Positions 48,290 to 61,330 of a DNA stretch of 64,000 bases are shown here, in pieces (within the stretch, counting starts at the first letter, position 1; each line of letters opens with the position of its first letter). This DNA comes from Phorcus lineatus. Taxonomy: Eukaryota > Mollusca > Gastropoda > Trochida > Trochidae. The stretch is taken from assembly GCA_921293015.1 (NCBI GenBank), contig OV121089.1:43781220-43845219 (forward strand). The letters are read 5' to 3'. A program made the translations under genes and the position numbers. The notes below the pieces were generated by a model, which was not told the origin of the DNA, did no database searches, and saw only the letters and a list, made by a program, of their open reading frames with translations.

Positions 48290-50830
48290 TAGCTTGGTAA
48301 CTTTTGTTGTAAACAGTCATAAACAAAAAGAAACGCTTGAAATCTAATGATTTCCCGTTTCTTTCGTCGAAATTTCATATTTGCCCCCAAAATAAGCAAC
48401 AAGCACGGAATAGAGTAATCTCCCCTTGCATACCACTAATGAAAATATTTCACAACCAACCTCTCGGGGACTGTCATAAAATCTGCAATAACAATAAATG
48501 AAAATAGCCGAAAAGTATAAAGAAATACAAATTATTATAGAAAACAGGAATACCCTTTTCATTTTATTGTGAATCTGAATAGTATTTTTAGACCTATATT
48601 CTCGGGATAAAAGGGCTTTCTTAGAAATTATTTATCATTTATGTAAATTATCAGCTTTATATTTTAATTACTCAGTTACCCTTAAGATTTTTGACAGACA
48701 AATGCAACCGATTCTTTGTGTGACACTGAAGTATAGTAATTTAACGTGTCATCCAATCTAATGTCTGATAATTTGTAAGATTTTGCAACGTTGGTCCTTC
48801 TTGCCTATCCGCCAGATTTAATTGTTTATCTTAAATTTAAGTAACGTTCATGTAGGCCTAAATATATATTCAAATGATATATTTTATACAAACATTATTT
48901 TGTGATACATAAGTGTTGTTAATTAACTATGATCAATATTAATCGTGTTGTACTAGCTGGTTTATGGACTGACGATCTTTATACAAATAACAGATATTAA
49001 TTGACAAAATAATCTACCAATTTAGTGCTGTTTTGTTTTTTCTATATTGTATTCTCTGATAGACCTCATATTGTTACCAAATACGTACACGAATCGAAAT
49101 ATCTTAGAAGCTTCCGTAATTTCCAAAATAAGGTGAAGAAGAAAATTCTGAAATTAATATTCATTTGAAAAAAAATGAAGATAACATTTGCACATTACAT
49201 AGGTAAGTGTAATTTTTGTTAACGGTAGTACTCTACTTTAGATTATTTTCACAAGTGGGGACCACCGGTAAAATAACTTGAACATTGATGAAATAAAAAT
49301 CCTCATTTTCAGCTTTGCAAGACCAAATGTTAATCATTCTATCTAACAATTGATTACGCTACTATTTGGTTGGTTACTTATTAATGCCAGTTGCACACAT
49401 TTTCAGTATATTCGAGTCGGATATTCGCAACATAACATATACAAGAAATAGTCTGGAAAGTTGCGATGAAAACTTCGGGAAACTTTATTAATCTATTTTC
49501 AGTATTTGTCAGGAAAATTACATCATGGTATATGATCTACAAGCCTTCCGTGACCCCAAATAAATAAACCTAACGTGCTCCAACGATGTTTTAAATAAAG
49601 GTTAAAAGTAAGAATCTTAAGAAGATTAATCTCCTTAAGTTGACAACACATAGCAAGAGATAGCAAATCGCACCTTTCATCCAGCCAGATTTGAATGTAC
49701 AATCACACGCGTGTAACAGGCCGTCAACGACAGGGAAACAACACGGTGACTCATCGATGACTCGTTATATGTATCATGTATACTTTTAAATGATAACGAT
49801 GTATTTGTGTCAATGGCCATTCATACTAATAAAATCTGTCTGTCTGTCTGATTAGGGTATTTGTGTCAAGGGTATTTGTGATTAAGAAAAGAATGACTAG
49901 ACTGACAGGAGATAGGAATAGACCCTGAAATATGTCTCTTCCATTTGCAACGATACACCCTGCAAGAATATAACAACGTGATTATAATTATTAAAGTCGA
50001 AAACTGAAAAATTGGAGACATTCAACGTTCTTAAAAGAAGTCTATACATTTTTATACAAATTTCATCGAAATTAGTCAAATAGAAAAGCAACAACATATC
50101 ATGTTTGTCACAATAAACATTTTACACTGAGAACGCAGGTTATATACCATCACATTCTGACACCTTCTAAACACACACAAAAATAAGGTACATTGTAAAT
50201 CCACAGGAAGTAAACAAAGGATTAAGTTTCTGCTCTCCAGTTCATCGTGCTTTTCATTGCAGAAACTCTAGAGACCCGTTTACCCAGCACGATTTGTTGA
50301 TTCAGTAATATTCGTCTTAGAGCATCCCAGTTATAATGAATATGAATGATATACCCAACCCTAAATTGTGAATATTTATATGTAAATTTCCAATACTTCG
50401 AGGTAATTACTTCAAATATTCAGCTGATTTAACCTGAGAAAAATCTAATGGCATCAACTAAAACTAAAATCAAAGACGTGTACTGCGAGAATACTACTCA
50501 TTTTACTTTATGCAGTCTACATCATCGATGTGCGTAAATCGAATTAAATTAAAAGTGGTTTATTGTACACATTTCTTCCTCAGTGGCTACGTTTTTATTA
50601 TTTTATTGTAACGTTTGAAATGTTGGAATATTTTCAAATATGTCACACAGTTCAACATCATTTTTTGTAAATTTTATTTAGTAGCCATACAATCTACGTA
50701 AAGCGCGATATCGCAAGGTCAGACAGCAGGGTCATTAACTAGGTCACACACTGCTCTCATTTGACTCACAAATAAACGTAATACGTGGAGTCATAGGCTG
50801 AATCAAATCTTGAGTCATCTTGGCTCGCTG
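48290..50830. other. Intergenic region between the divergent STN1 and P450 genes
   Basis: STN1 (minus) and the P450 (plus) are transcribed away from this ~2.5 kb, so it holds both promoters. A (TCTG)n run of four units lies near 49836-49852. I see no further gene. A minus-strand hydrophobic frame at 48344-48562 contains an acceptor-like TTATTGCAG and might overlap a STN1 5' UTR exon. Confidence 0.4.
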
Positions 50831-50838
50831 TCGACTGG

Positions 50839-50846
50839 TATAAAAT
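50839..50846 (+). promoter_or_regulatory. Candidate TATA box of the P450 gene
   Basis: TATAAAAT lies 77 bases upstream of the P450 ATG, a plausible spacing for a short 5' UTR beginning near 50870. The sequence TTCCTTCTGCAG at 50871-50882 could instead be a splice acceptor, in which case the true promoter lies further upstream. Confidence 0.4.
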
Positions 50847-50915
50847 GGGAATACAAAATTCTATAATTGCTTTCCTTCTGCAGACGCCTTGAAATCAACG
50901 AAGAGTTAATACACA

Positions 50916-53900
50916 ATGCCGGAAACAGCGAGCGACTTCATATCTGTCCTAACACCATGGTTGTTGGGTTTAGCAGCTCTGCTTGCTTTGGTATATATGT
51001 AAGTCGTTATCATTCATTAATCGATTTGAAAGTGCTATTTGACATGGGACATAAACAATTGTCCGCATTTACAAAAGGAGTTCGTAAACTAAGATCCATG
51101 GTGATTGCTATATCTTTTCAACTTAATGTCATTATTTCGAAAATATTTCGAATAATTAAGCTACTACGAACTTATTTCCAAAACTGGCAATTTGATTTTG
51201 CATGATGCTGTTAATAGTAGTTTGAGGATAAAATGTTCCTATTTCGAAAGTGAAAAAAATCCTTTAAATAATGACATTATGTCTCATGCTGTGTTCAATT
51301 GATATGTTTATCATTTGGCTGAATAGAGAGTTTGAACGAATTAATAGATATACATAGAATCGGTGTTTACTCTTAAGCTGTATATCTAGACAAAGCATTG
51401 ACATTGTATAAAAAAGGTTTCAGGTTGGAACTTCAGTTGACAATGCATTGCTTTTTACAAGGTACATCACTTGGACTCATGACTTCTTCAAGAAGCTTGG
51501 AGTTCCGGGACCGACGCCTGGCATTATGGGTAACATGGGCAACTATAAGAGAATGGTGAGTCTCTCTAGAATAAGATAAAACGAAGTACACAATCTTTAC
51601 AAACACTATAGAACATATATGTCATATCATCACCGGGTACACATTGTAGATATGATAACTTTAATAATAAAGTTAATTTATTTTAGAATGCATTAATTGA
51701 TAAGAATAATGAATAAAAGAATTCATCAATTGATAAGCATATTTTAAAATTACATAACATATAATTTCAACCCAACCGATGAAGGAGTGAGCATTTATTC
51801 CAAAACACAAATGAAGACGACCATGATAGACATTTGAATTGTAATTTCAAATCTTTCATGATTGGTAAAGCAATATTCATGGTGAAAACTCTTAAGTTTA
51901 CTTTGTTGATGTTTGCTCTGAAAAGGGGGTGGCCATGAATGACCTACAAATGGTGAAGAAATACGGACGTGTTTATGGGTATGTAGGTAAATAAATGAGT
52001 AGAAGTGTCAATCTTACTTACTTTCTAGATTAAATAATAATTAATACATTTTGGTGTAAGCTATTTTCTTATTATTGTTTTTGTCACATAAATTTCTTTA
52101 AAAAATAGTCGAAATCGCATCAAATTGTATTTACTTTTCCTTTCTGTTTGGTGAACATGTCGATGAATATCTTGTTTAAAAAAGTCAGTTTCATGTAAGT
52201 CATTTTCTTTTATTGATTCTTTTACAAATTAAAAAAGGTAAAAAAACTTTCTTTTTTGCTTCCTTAAAAAAGAGGAATGTCATGTCTCAAATTTTTTTCA
52301 GTTTCTTCCATGCTCGATTTCCCATTTTGTTTGTGGCAGACCCGGAAATGATCAAAGAAATTTGTGTGAAGAACTTTTCCAACTTCACTAATAGAGCGGT
52401 AGGTAAAAGGCATAGTGATATGGAGTAACCGCAACTAATTTTAGACATTTGAAGTAGCTTTATAAATGCCTACATGTATTTGAACTTGTAATGTAACCAT
52501 TACGTTTAGTAACCCCGAAACATTATGAAATTTCGTACATATTTTCTCTTCTCTCTCCAGGAGGTTTGATATTCAATTTGTATATAGCATTATTTTAGGA
52601 ACCAAAATATCATACGTCCTGATTCAAGTTCAAATGAAATCTCAAAACTTGAATCTTAATCTCTCAAATGCATAAATAAGGCTATTAATTGTTTTCAAAG
52701 ATTTTTTATTGTCACTAAAGTGGACTGAACACAACCAAATAGTCATTTTCAGAGTTTGACATATTTTGCTACAACAATAAACTCTGTCCCTTTAAATGCT
52801 ACAATTTATTGCTTCTCGCAGAAAGGTGCAGGGTTCGTTTTCAATTTCAGTGTTCTATTTTCTTTAGCTTGCTTCTTTAACAATTCAACACTGTGCTGTG
52901 GCATTGGGATATGATTTTCAACCTCATGTACCCTGCAACATTTATATAAAAAAAATTGAAAACTGTTGTAAGTGTAATGTTTTATCATCAGATCCCGGAG
53001 CCAATGAACAAAGTATTTAGAAGTGCTGTGTCGGTGGTTACAGATGATCACTGGAAGTTCAGTCGCAGTGTCCTCAGCCCGACCTTCAGTTCCGGCAAGA
53101 TGAGGCAGGTACTGTTGTTTTTAAATAAATTATTTTCCAAACCATCTAATGCCCAATAATGAATACTTGTATAATTATAACAACATATAACAATGGATTT
53201 AGCATGTCAAAGATCATTAACCGATTATGCGATAGGCATTTCCGGTACCAATCCTACTTATTAACCGATAACCCGCTTTTCAAAACTTGAAACTTCACCT
53301 ATACTTTATACCGTAACCATAACCAGCAAACTGGTTGTTTGTCAAAGGCAAATAGATTATATCTGAATCGACTTGTAGTTAAAGATATTAGTATTCAGCA
53401 GTAAGTTCGGGTATTTTGTATGTGAGCACAAGAAAGATGGAAAGACAACAACAGGTCAATAGTTAAGATTTACTTGTGGCGAACGTGTCAATGGACACTA
53501 TAATCAGCTTGCACGTGAAGCCTCTGTAAACAGCACCCTTTACGGATAACGAAAGTCTAGCACTAATGCGATCTACACTTCATATTTAAAACTTAAAACC
53601 TTTATGTTAATTAACCTACCTTATATCCGGATGGACCTTTTTGAAGCAATCAGCTTATCTTAGTCTTATGGATGGTTCTGTGTTCATTACAGATGGTAGT
53701 ACTGATTCAGAAATGTACGGAGAACCTGGTGAAGAATCTAAAACGCATTTCGAAAGATGGGAAAAGTGTAGAGATGAAAAAGTGAGTGCGCCGTAAGGCT
53801 ATACCATGACCTCAGATGTCTGCAACCTTGTATACGAAATAGGAAAGTGCAAGGGATCGACTATTCAAGAACTAATTATTGTTTGATGGAAGAAACCTCT

Positions 53901-56900
53901 TAAACCCTTTCAACACCAGAATACATCACACCCTTGTTATATATAACAAATGCATTTTGATAACTTCCTATCGAATTAATTATTGGAACTAATTAATTTT
54001 TGTTGATTAACTGATATGAAATTAATGCATCCGTTCACTGCAGGACTATGGGCTGCTACACAATGGACGCGATAGCCAGTACGGGTTTCGGTATGGACGT
54101 GGATAGCCAGAATGACACCAACAACGTCTTCGTCAACAACGCAGAGGAAGCTATGTCATTTGGATTTTCTTTCATTTTCCGTATTGTTTGTGAGTATGGA
54201 CATGTCATTATTACAGTTTTCAAAGATCAATAAGGGTTAATAACCGGTTGACTTACATATTATAGAAGTTTTGAGGCAAAACACATATTCGTCATAATTG
54301 AATGAAGTAATTAATATGAGATCAAAACGTGAGTTACATAGTGACTTACAGATACATACTCAAGTGAGGTGCATGTTGGATATAACCTAAGATGAGTCTG
54401 ATATTTTCCGATGTAAAAGTCATGGGATATCAACGCTGGTGACTTCATCTAGCGTAAGATGGCGCCATTGGTCCAGTCAAGCGATCAGAAGACTCAGCAG
54501 AGCAAACTTTATATAAACATTGTATTTTTTCTAACACTTTGTGGATACTTAAGGACCGTCTTTGTTAACCATCTTCATCAATCAAGATGAAGTTCCAGGG
54601 GAGTTCCATTTGAAAAGTTGAGGGATGCGTATTTGGGTCACTTGAATAATTTGGTTTATTAGTGTCTAGGCGATAAGCTACCCCTGCAATTCTTTAAATG
54701 TATTTGAAGCTTAACAGCATGAACGTAATGTTTAACAAAAATACGAAACTAAGGAAGTTGATAAAAATAATGAAAATACATCTTTCTCTGTTTCAGTGAT
54801 ATTTCCTTTCATGAAGCAAGTGTTTGAAGCTATGAACATCAGTTTTATGCCAAGTCAATCCAGAAACTTCTTCTTCGGGGTCATGAATGACGTCATCGAG
54901 GACAGAAGACGTAACCCTTCGGTAATGACTTTTTCAAGGGAGCAGATCCATTATCAATATAAAAATGATATGTTTCATTATGAATTTAATTCTACTGGAT
55001 TGTCTTTCCATATCAATATTGCTTAGCACAAGGACATCTTAAATAGGAAATAGGTACAGAGATAATGCTATGATAACAAAATATGAACTTGGTTTTGACA
55101 GTCTCTAAGCAGCGTTGTCAATGCGGGATTCCCCTCTTCATATAGAATGTAACCATGCATATTGCGTATTTTCATATCCGATGGTACCTTTAAACATGAA
55201 ATGTTGGTGACCATTGGAAATTATCATACCCATGTCAGTTTATATCCAACAAACATCTAACAAGAGTCCCAATGCACATTAAAGTCAGGTCTTAAACTCT
55301 TACTGCATGACCTTATGCCATAATAAATTAATGTTTGATATAGAAAAAAACCCAACTTCTATGATGTTGAGTTCATGCAGCGACTATAAGGCCTTGTAAT
55401 TTATAAAGTGCATGTTATCATGGATTTCATAACCGTCTCCATTAACATTGAACTCCCAAGGAGCGTCCGGACCTTCTCCAGCTTATGCTGAACACCCATA
55501 ACCTCGAAAATCAGGTGGAAGCAGACGACGAGCGGGACGCCATCTTGGAATTACCCAAACTCAAGAAACGACGTGAGTGAATGACAGACATTGTCTCTGC
55601 TAAGGCCGTAAGGGTAAAGCGAAGTCAGATCTTCCTTCGTTTACCTCCGTTTGTGTTGAGCACTTTCTAAAGTTCCGGTAGATAGCCCTAACCGCTAAAC
55701 ACGAAATTCAAACTATCTGCATAATTTCATCAAATGAACATGCATGGAAAGAATGGTTGTATGTCACCGGGGTCATCGTATTTAATGACCGTGGTCTGAC
55801 CAGACGGCTCATATGCGCAGTGCACATCTGAATCAATGAAATATTTCCCGAAGCATGCGGACATCACTGAGACTTTGTGCATGATTAATTTCTCGCCTAG
55901 AAAGAAAACATCGGTTAGCGTAGAAAGATGCCTCTTAAGCTACTTCTCTGGGGAGAGATTTGTGGATATATCGCTCTCATACATAAATTGGTAGCTGCTT
56001 CATTTCTTCATAGTGTTTATCAAATGTTGAAAAAAGCAGGACTTCGTTGTAGTGCTGATGTCGCATTGTCGTTAAATATATGCATAACATCATTAGGACT
56101 TACAAAGATACATAAATAGAAACCCGTTTATTGTAATCAATGTCAATGAAACTTTGCTTTCGGAATAAGGCATTCGGGGACCAAATCCATATCACATTTA
56201 ATTACATAAGGAGTATGGACATCTGTGAAACCTTTTTCCTGTATTTCAATATATCTGAATTCAAGTAACATCCAAAAAGTGACAAACGACGAGATCATGT
56301 GCAATTCAATAGTGTTCATGATAATTTCTTAATTGTCAATGAAACTTTTCTTTGGGAATAAGGCATTCGGGGTATGTGACCACAGGTTTTGAGGCCTAAT
56401 CCATATCACCACTTACTATTAATTACATAAGGAGTATGGGCATCTATGACACCTTTTCCCTGTATTCATGTGCAATTCAACGGTGTTCATGATAACTTGG
56501 TATGCTTCACCTTTTCGTAATTATCAGAATTCGACTCATACCATGTTGCCCAGTGAAAGACGGATTGGCATGAACTTAATACTTTGGTTGTTGTGGGGTA
56601 ATGTTTGGCAGTTATTTTCATTTTATTGGTGTAGCTCTGACGAACGACGAGATTATGTCCAACTCGGTTGTGTTTATGCTGGCGGGATACGACACGACCT
56701 CAAGCGCTCTGTCCTTCGCTTCCTACCTGCTGGCCACCAACCAAGACTGCCAGGACAGGCTGATAGAAGAGATCGACCAGAATATCGGAAAGGTTTGTGT
56801 CTTCAATTTTCATATTTTAAATATTGAATTTCTTAGTGTATCTCAGTGAAATTAAAAATAAATTTGTCATTGAGTGGAAAATCAAATTCAGTGATCAGCT

Positions 56901-59404
56901 TTGTGTAATAACAACATTCTTATGCAATATTTTTGTTAGAATCTCATATCATTCGAATAAATAAGATTTGGTTTATTTAAGAATAACGATAAGATTTATT
57001 GATGGTCAACGTCTTTATGTATATAATATTCTAACACGATGACGATGATTGATTTTCATGTTCAGAAAGGGTGTAATTATAAGCACAAATGAAAATTATG
57101 CTCTAGTTCTTTAGTTTCCATATGTAAATCTTCAGGATCTGGCCGACTACGACAATGTGATGAAGCTTCCTTACCTGGATAGAGTGTTCAGAGAGACCCT
57201 GAGGATCTTCCCACCTGCGACCAGGTAAGATATCAGCTGGTGACTTCATGGTATTTTAAAGATAATTGCGTTGCTAGCTTACTATTGAGATTACTTGTCA
57301 ATCTTTCTAAACCAAAAGAATTAATGTTTGTGGAAATGTTAAATAACGCTTTTTTTTGGGGGGGGGGGGGGGGGGGTGTTATGAAGGATATGAAAAATCA
57401 CCTCATTCACTCAAACTTATTTTGAATATATTTGATTTGAAAAAACAGCAAAAGCAAACTAGATGTATTTAAATGATTAATACCATTCAGGATACGTGGT
57501 TTCCGCCAAAGGGTATTGCATATTTTTTCCAAAATGTATTCTGGCACACAGACACATACGGACATTGAAAATATGAACCATCTGATTCGTGAAGAAATAA
57601 TGAGAAAGTACCTGCCGAAGGTGAAGTGATATTGGGTTTTATGCCGCTTTCAAGATTATTTCACTTATATCACGGTCACTAGTGTTATTGGCATTGTGGC
57701 TATGCATTGCGGTGAAACGTGCGATCATCGGCTAGAGCTAGCGAACCATGGGAAGTACCGCACTGAACTATATTGCAGCATTGCACCCAAACTTGTCTGC
57801 GTGTAGAACAGTTCTCTACTGCAGACAAAGTTGCTGAGCCCCTGGCGCCATTGTACCTGCCGAAACCCTAATACATTAAATTCAATGAACCCATGGTCTG
57901 ATATTAACCAAATACGATATGTTTTGTGAAGGTTTAGAAGAAAGGCAGCTGGCGACATCACAGTGAAGGGCATCAGAATCCCGGCAGGCACAGCCGTCAA
58001 TTTTCCAATTTACGCCATTCATCATGACCCGGAAATCTGGACCGACCCGGAGGTATTCAATCCGGACAGGTACTTAACACAAAACATCTTGATTACTGTT
58101 CATGACCTTCACACTATATCTTCTCTTCATGACCTTGACACTTAATCTTCTCTTCATGACCTTGAGGCAAAATATTCTTGAATATTTTTCACGGCCCTTG
58201 ACACCAATTCTTTATTGAAAACTGCTCATATATTTAGCCTAATAAGCCACATAAGCCTAATATAGCCTAATAAGCCATATATTCCTAATTTAGCCTAATA
58301 AGCCATGTAAGCCTAAAATTTATAAATGCAAGACCAATAAGGCGAAATCGGCTAAAAGCATATTTGCCAATGATAATTATCCGAGTATATCACACTTCCA
58401 GGTCTTGAGTCTCTGGGAAGAATTGCTGTTATGTGATAGCAATACGTTTGAATAAATAAAGTCGAAATTCAATTTCGTTCTTTTAATTGCTTATGATCAT
58501 ATGACCTTTTTCGAAAACATCCTAAAATCAAACAAATCCAAGGGTACTAACCATCAATGTTTACATTAGCGGATGTTTTAGTGTTATTCTATTCTTGCGC
58601 TTTGAGTCTTTCAAATTTGATTTGTTCATCATGTAGATTTCTTCCCGAAAACAAGACTGAACTTCACGACTACTCCTGGGTTCCTTTTGGCATCGGACCA
58701 AGAAACTGCATTGGTATGAGGTTAGCATTCCTTGAATTCAAGATGGCGCTGGTTACAATCCTGCAGAACTTCCGGTTTCGAACAGCCCCTGACACTGAAG
58801 TAAGTTTTGTAACGCTTTCTTCAAAAGATATAAACCTAGTTTAAAATAAACTAACAACAACCCTTTCCAAACTTAAAGTTTCAAAAGGGCATGTATTGTG
58901 AATTTTAACTGTCTAGGGGACAGTTGGGCCTAGTTTTCGAAGCTCTCTTTAACAAAGTCCGCCTAGTTTTCAATCTCTCTTTAAATATGTCGGCCTAGTT
59001 TCAAAGCTCTCTCTTATTGTCCTTTCTTTCATTGTAACAAATATATACAATATTTAGAAAAAACAGCCAACGGGCTAGTTGTTGCATTTCGTACGTACGT
59101 GCGGTGCCATATTCAATATTCACCTCATCGCACTCAAAGAGCGGCGGGGGATATTGTAAGCTTAACTTTGTATATACATCTTTGCAAGTTGAATTAACAC
59201 GGGGTTAATGGGTTAAGATCAAGGCGTGTTCATAACCTGTTTTCAAGCTAATAGTAATACATCAATATGTTATTTTATTAATACAAAACGATTTTTAGAA
59301 ATTATCTGTCGTTTTGTTACTTTCAGATTCCTCCAAAACTTGAGAAAGGGGCATTCGTGCGGGCATTGAATGGAATTTATCTGCGTTTGGAAGCAAGGAC
59401 CTGA
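50916..59404 (+). CDS. Cytochrome P450, CYP3 clan, complete
   Basis: Fourteen exons: 50916-50998, 51462-51555, 51926-51978, 52302-52398, 52992-53108, 53693-53781, 54044-54189, 54797-54921, 55461-55572, 56635-56792, 57136-57224, 57932-58069, 58637-58799 and 59327-59404. Total 1542 nt, 513 aa, all junctions in frame. Residues ~10-27 are a membrane anchor, followed by the hinge KKLGVPGPTPG. The C-helix WKFSR is at 130-134 (WxxxR). The I-helix oxygen-activation motif AGYDTT is at 322-327. The K-helix ETLR is at 378-381, and FNPDRF is in the PERF position. FGIGPRNCIG (451-460) holds the haem thiolate Cys458. SVLSPTFSSGKM and TMDAIASTGFGMDVDSQ are typical of CYP3-like enzymes, which are ER monooxygenases of broad substrates. 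Its 3' end faces a second P450 of the same clan. No frame breaks seen. Confidence 0.95.
56280..56328 (+). pseudogene. Relic of P450 exon 10, copy A
   Basis: TGACAAACGACGAGATCATG and the following bases translate as TNDEIMCNSIVFMI, matching the true exon 10 start LTNDEIMSNSVVFML at 56635. The copy lacks a good acceptor and breaks off before the AGYDTT motif. It lies in the preceding intron, within a ~195-base tandem duplication (about 56130-56500). Confidence 0.75.
56466..56500 (+). pseudogene. Relic of P450 exon 10, copy B
   Basis: ATGTGCAATTCAACGGTGTT and following bases give MCNSTVFMI, a second, shorter remnant of the same exon segment. It shares flanking sequence (ACATAAGGAGTATGG, TTCCCTGTATT) with copy A. 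Confidence 0.65.
57358..57376 (+). repeat. Run of 19 G
   Basis: A pure G tract follows eight T in the intron after P450 exon 11. Such tracts often collapse or stall in sequencing, so its length is uncertain. Confidence 0.85.
57620..57852 (-). mobile_element. SINE copy 2, 5'-truncated
   Basis: It matches the body of the SINE at 33050-33353 (TGCCGCTTTCAAGATTATTT, GGCTATGCATTGCGGTGAAA, GTGTAGAACAGTTCTCTACT) but lacks the tRNA head. A 12-base duplication, GTACCTGCCGAA, flanks it (57608-57619 and 57853-57864). It sits in the P450 intron before exon 12. Confidence 0.8.
58095..58165. repeat. Minisatellite, three ~28 bp units
   Basis: CTCTTCATGACCTTGACACT and variants recur three times just after P450 exon 12. 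Confidence 0.6.
58236..58323. repeat. Minisatellite, three ~28 bp units
   Basis: AGCCTAATAAGCCAxxTAAG followed by CCTAAT recurs three times in the same P450 intron. Confidence 0.7.
58927..59022. repeat. Minisatellite, three ~33 bp units
   Basis: GGCCTAGTTTTCGAAGCTCT followed by CTTTAA recurs three times in the last P450 intron. Confidence 0.6.
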
Positions 59405-59501
59405 TAATGTTACTTATTTTGTGGTTCGTCGTGATAGAGTAACAGAATATTTTCTGAGAATATCATCATGATTATTTTTGTGCGAAGGTGCGCTTCCGAG
59501 C

Positions 59502-59507
59502 AATAAA
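59502..59507 (+). terminator. Poly(A) signal of the complete P450 gene
   Basis: AATAAA lies about 100 bases after the stop codon. A second AATAAA is at 59598-59603. Either gives a short 3' UTR that ends well before the convergent P450. Confidence 0.55.
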
Positions 59508-59609
59508 ACCGGACTGGAATATTCTAAATCATAATTTTGTATCATTTACCATGCCATTTGCTCATTAACTATATACAACACTAACTTATTTCAGATGAAT
59601 AAAAGACAA

Positions 59610-61325
59610 ATCGAAACGTTGAGTTATGTCTTGTTTTGTATATTTAGGTAAATATTATGTTTAGACTACATGTTGAAACAACTTTAAAACGAACATAAAA
59701 AATACCATGTCTAAAAGGTAGTCATTTAATTTCGTAATATTTTATTTCTTTGGAACAAAAATTTGCCTTTTTGTAGAACCGATAAGGTTAATGCTGATAT
59801 AATTTATAAAGAACATGTAAATTATTTTATTCCCCTGCATTTGGTGACGAGTTCCATTATTTGCTAAAGTGTACAGCCCTGAATCATAATCACTCTATTC
59901 TTATTGACAACTTCGCTTTTACATTACCGAGCCTATTCAAATATAAAAGGCTACTTACTAATTATAACACAAAGGTGCCGAAAAGCTTGCAAAATTTATC
60001 AAAATTATTTTGCTATTATATTGCTAGTTCTTTTACTATGAATGAGGACTAATTGTATCGGTAGAAATAGTTGCAAAATGCATGCTCTACATATATATGT
60101 ATATTTTCATTTTTTTTAAGTTATAAATTTTGTATGCTATTGAAATGTGCCTGACTTTATCTTGGAATAGATATATATTTCTATACAGGTTTATATTATT
60201 GTGTCAATGTGAAAATTTGTCTGTCTCTGCTGCCTTGATTAGTTTGTATCTAAAATTGTTTATCATTTCTTGCTCTTGACTTGGCACGACCCGATCGATT
60301 TTAATTTCTTTTAGAGAATCTCGCCTTCCTTCCAAACGTTTATGTACATTTCAACGGCTTCATTTATTCAGTTGGTCTGTTTACGTTCATGCTTAAGTTA
60401 TCGAAAATTAATATAGTTCCCCACGCCAATGGGTTACAAATATCGTATATGGCTTCTTAAAAACGTATTTTACTGCGCCCCAATCTAAGGAAATTTTACT
60501 ATTGGTGCAAGAAGAAAGTTATTTTGCTAAAACGCAATCATATAACATAAATAGAACTTGAGGAAATATTTTTAAGTTTGAAATCTTTCAGAATGTAAGT
60601 TTGTCTTTTTGCAATAAAAACAACTCATTCAGGCATTATTACGAGATAAACCGTATGTCCACAAACTATTACACCGTCTAACCATTTCTTTTCTTCTTTT
60701 TGCAGTTCCACAAAATTATAAATAATGATTTCTACATTTATGAGTATCAGTGTTTAAAAATATGATAACGCTCTTGAAAGATAGAATTTCAAAAATAGTT
60801 TGAAATACATCCATACCGTAACGATATTCAATCACGCTGCCAATGAATGACAAATACGGATTATATCCACAAATCAATTTATTCACAACAGAAAATGCAT
60901 TTTCATAACGAAAAGAACTTATGAAAATAACTGAAATGTATGAATAAATATGTTTGTAATTTTTTGTAAACAAATGTGTAAGATTTTGCTCAAGTCCAAC
61001 GTTACTTAGATATAAGTAAGTCAAAGAAATGTTTACCGAATGACATGGATAATTTCCGAAGAAATACCAAATCTGGCAAGATGTGAAAACGTTTTAATAT
61101 AAACTGGGTGGACTAATTTAGTCACTAAAGAAAGGTTGCGAAAATACAACGACTCACTATTTACATTACAAAAACAAGAAACACAAAAGAATAAATATGA
61201 AAGCGACACAAACGTATTTAGAAAGTGATATTTGATCTTGAAGCAAGTCTAGTGAATTCAACTAGACCATGAATGGCATGTCGCAGACCACGATCTGTTG
61301 ATCTTTTGTCCCTGATCTGATCAGA
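59610..61325. other. Intergenic region between convergent P450 genes
   Basis: About 1.7 kb of AT-rich DNA. I see no P450-derived exon, no repeat and no other gene. It should include the 3' UTRs of both P450s. Confidence 0.4.
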
Positions 61326-61330
61326 TTCCA

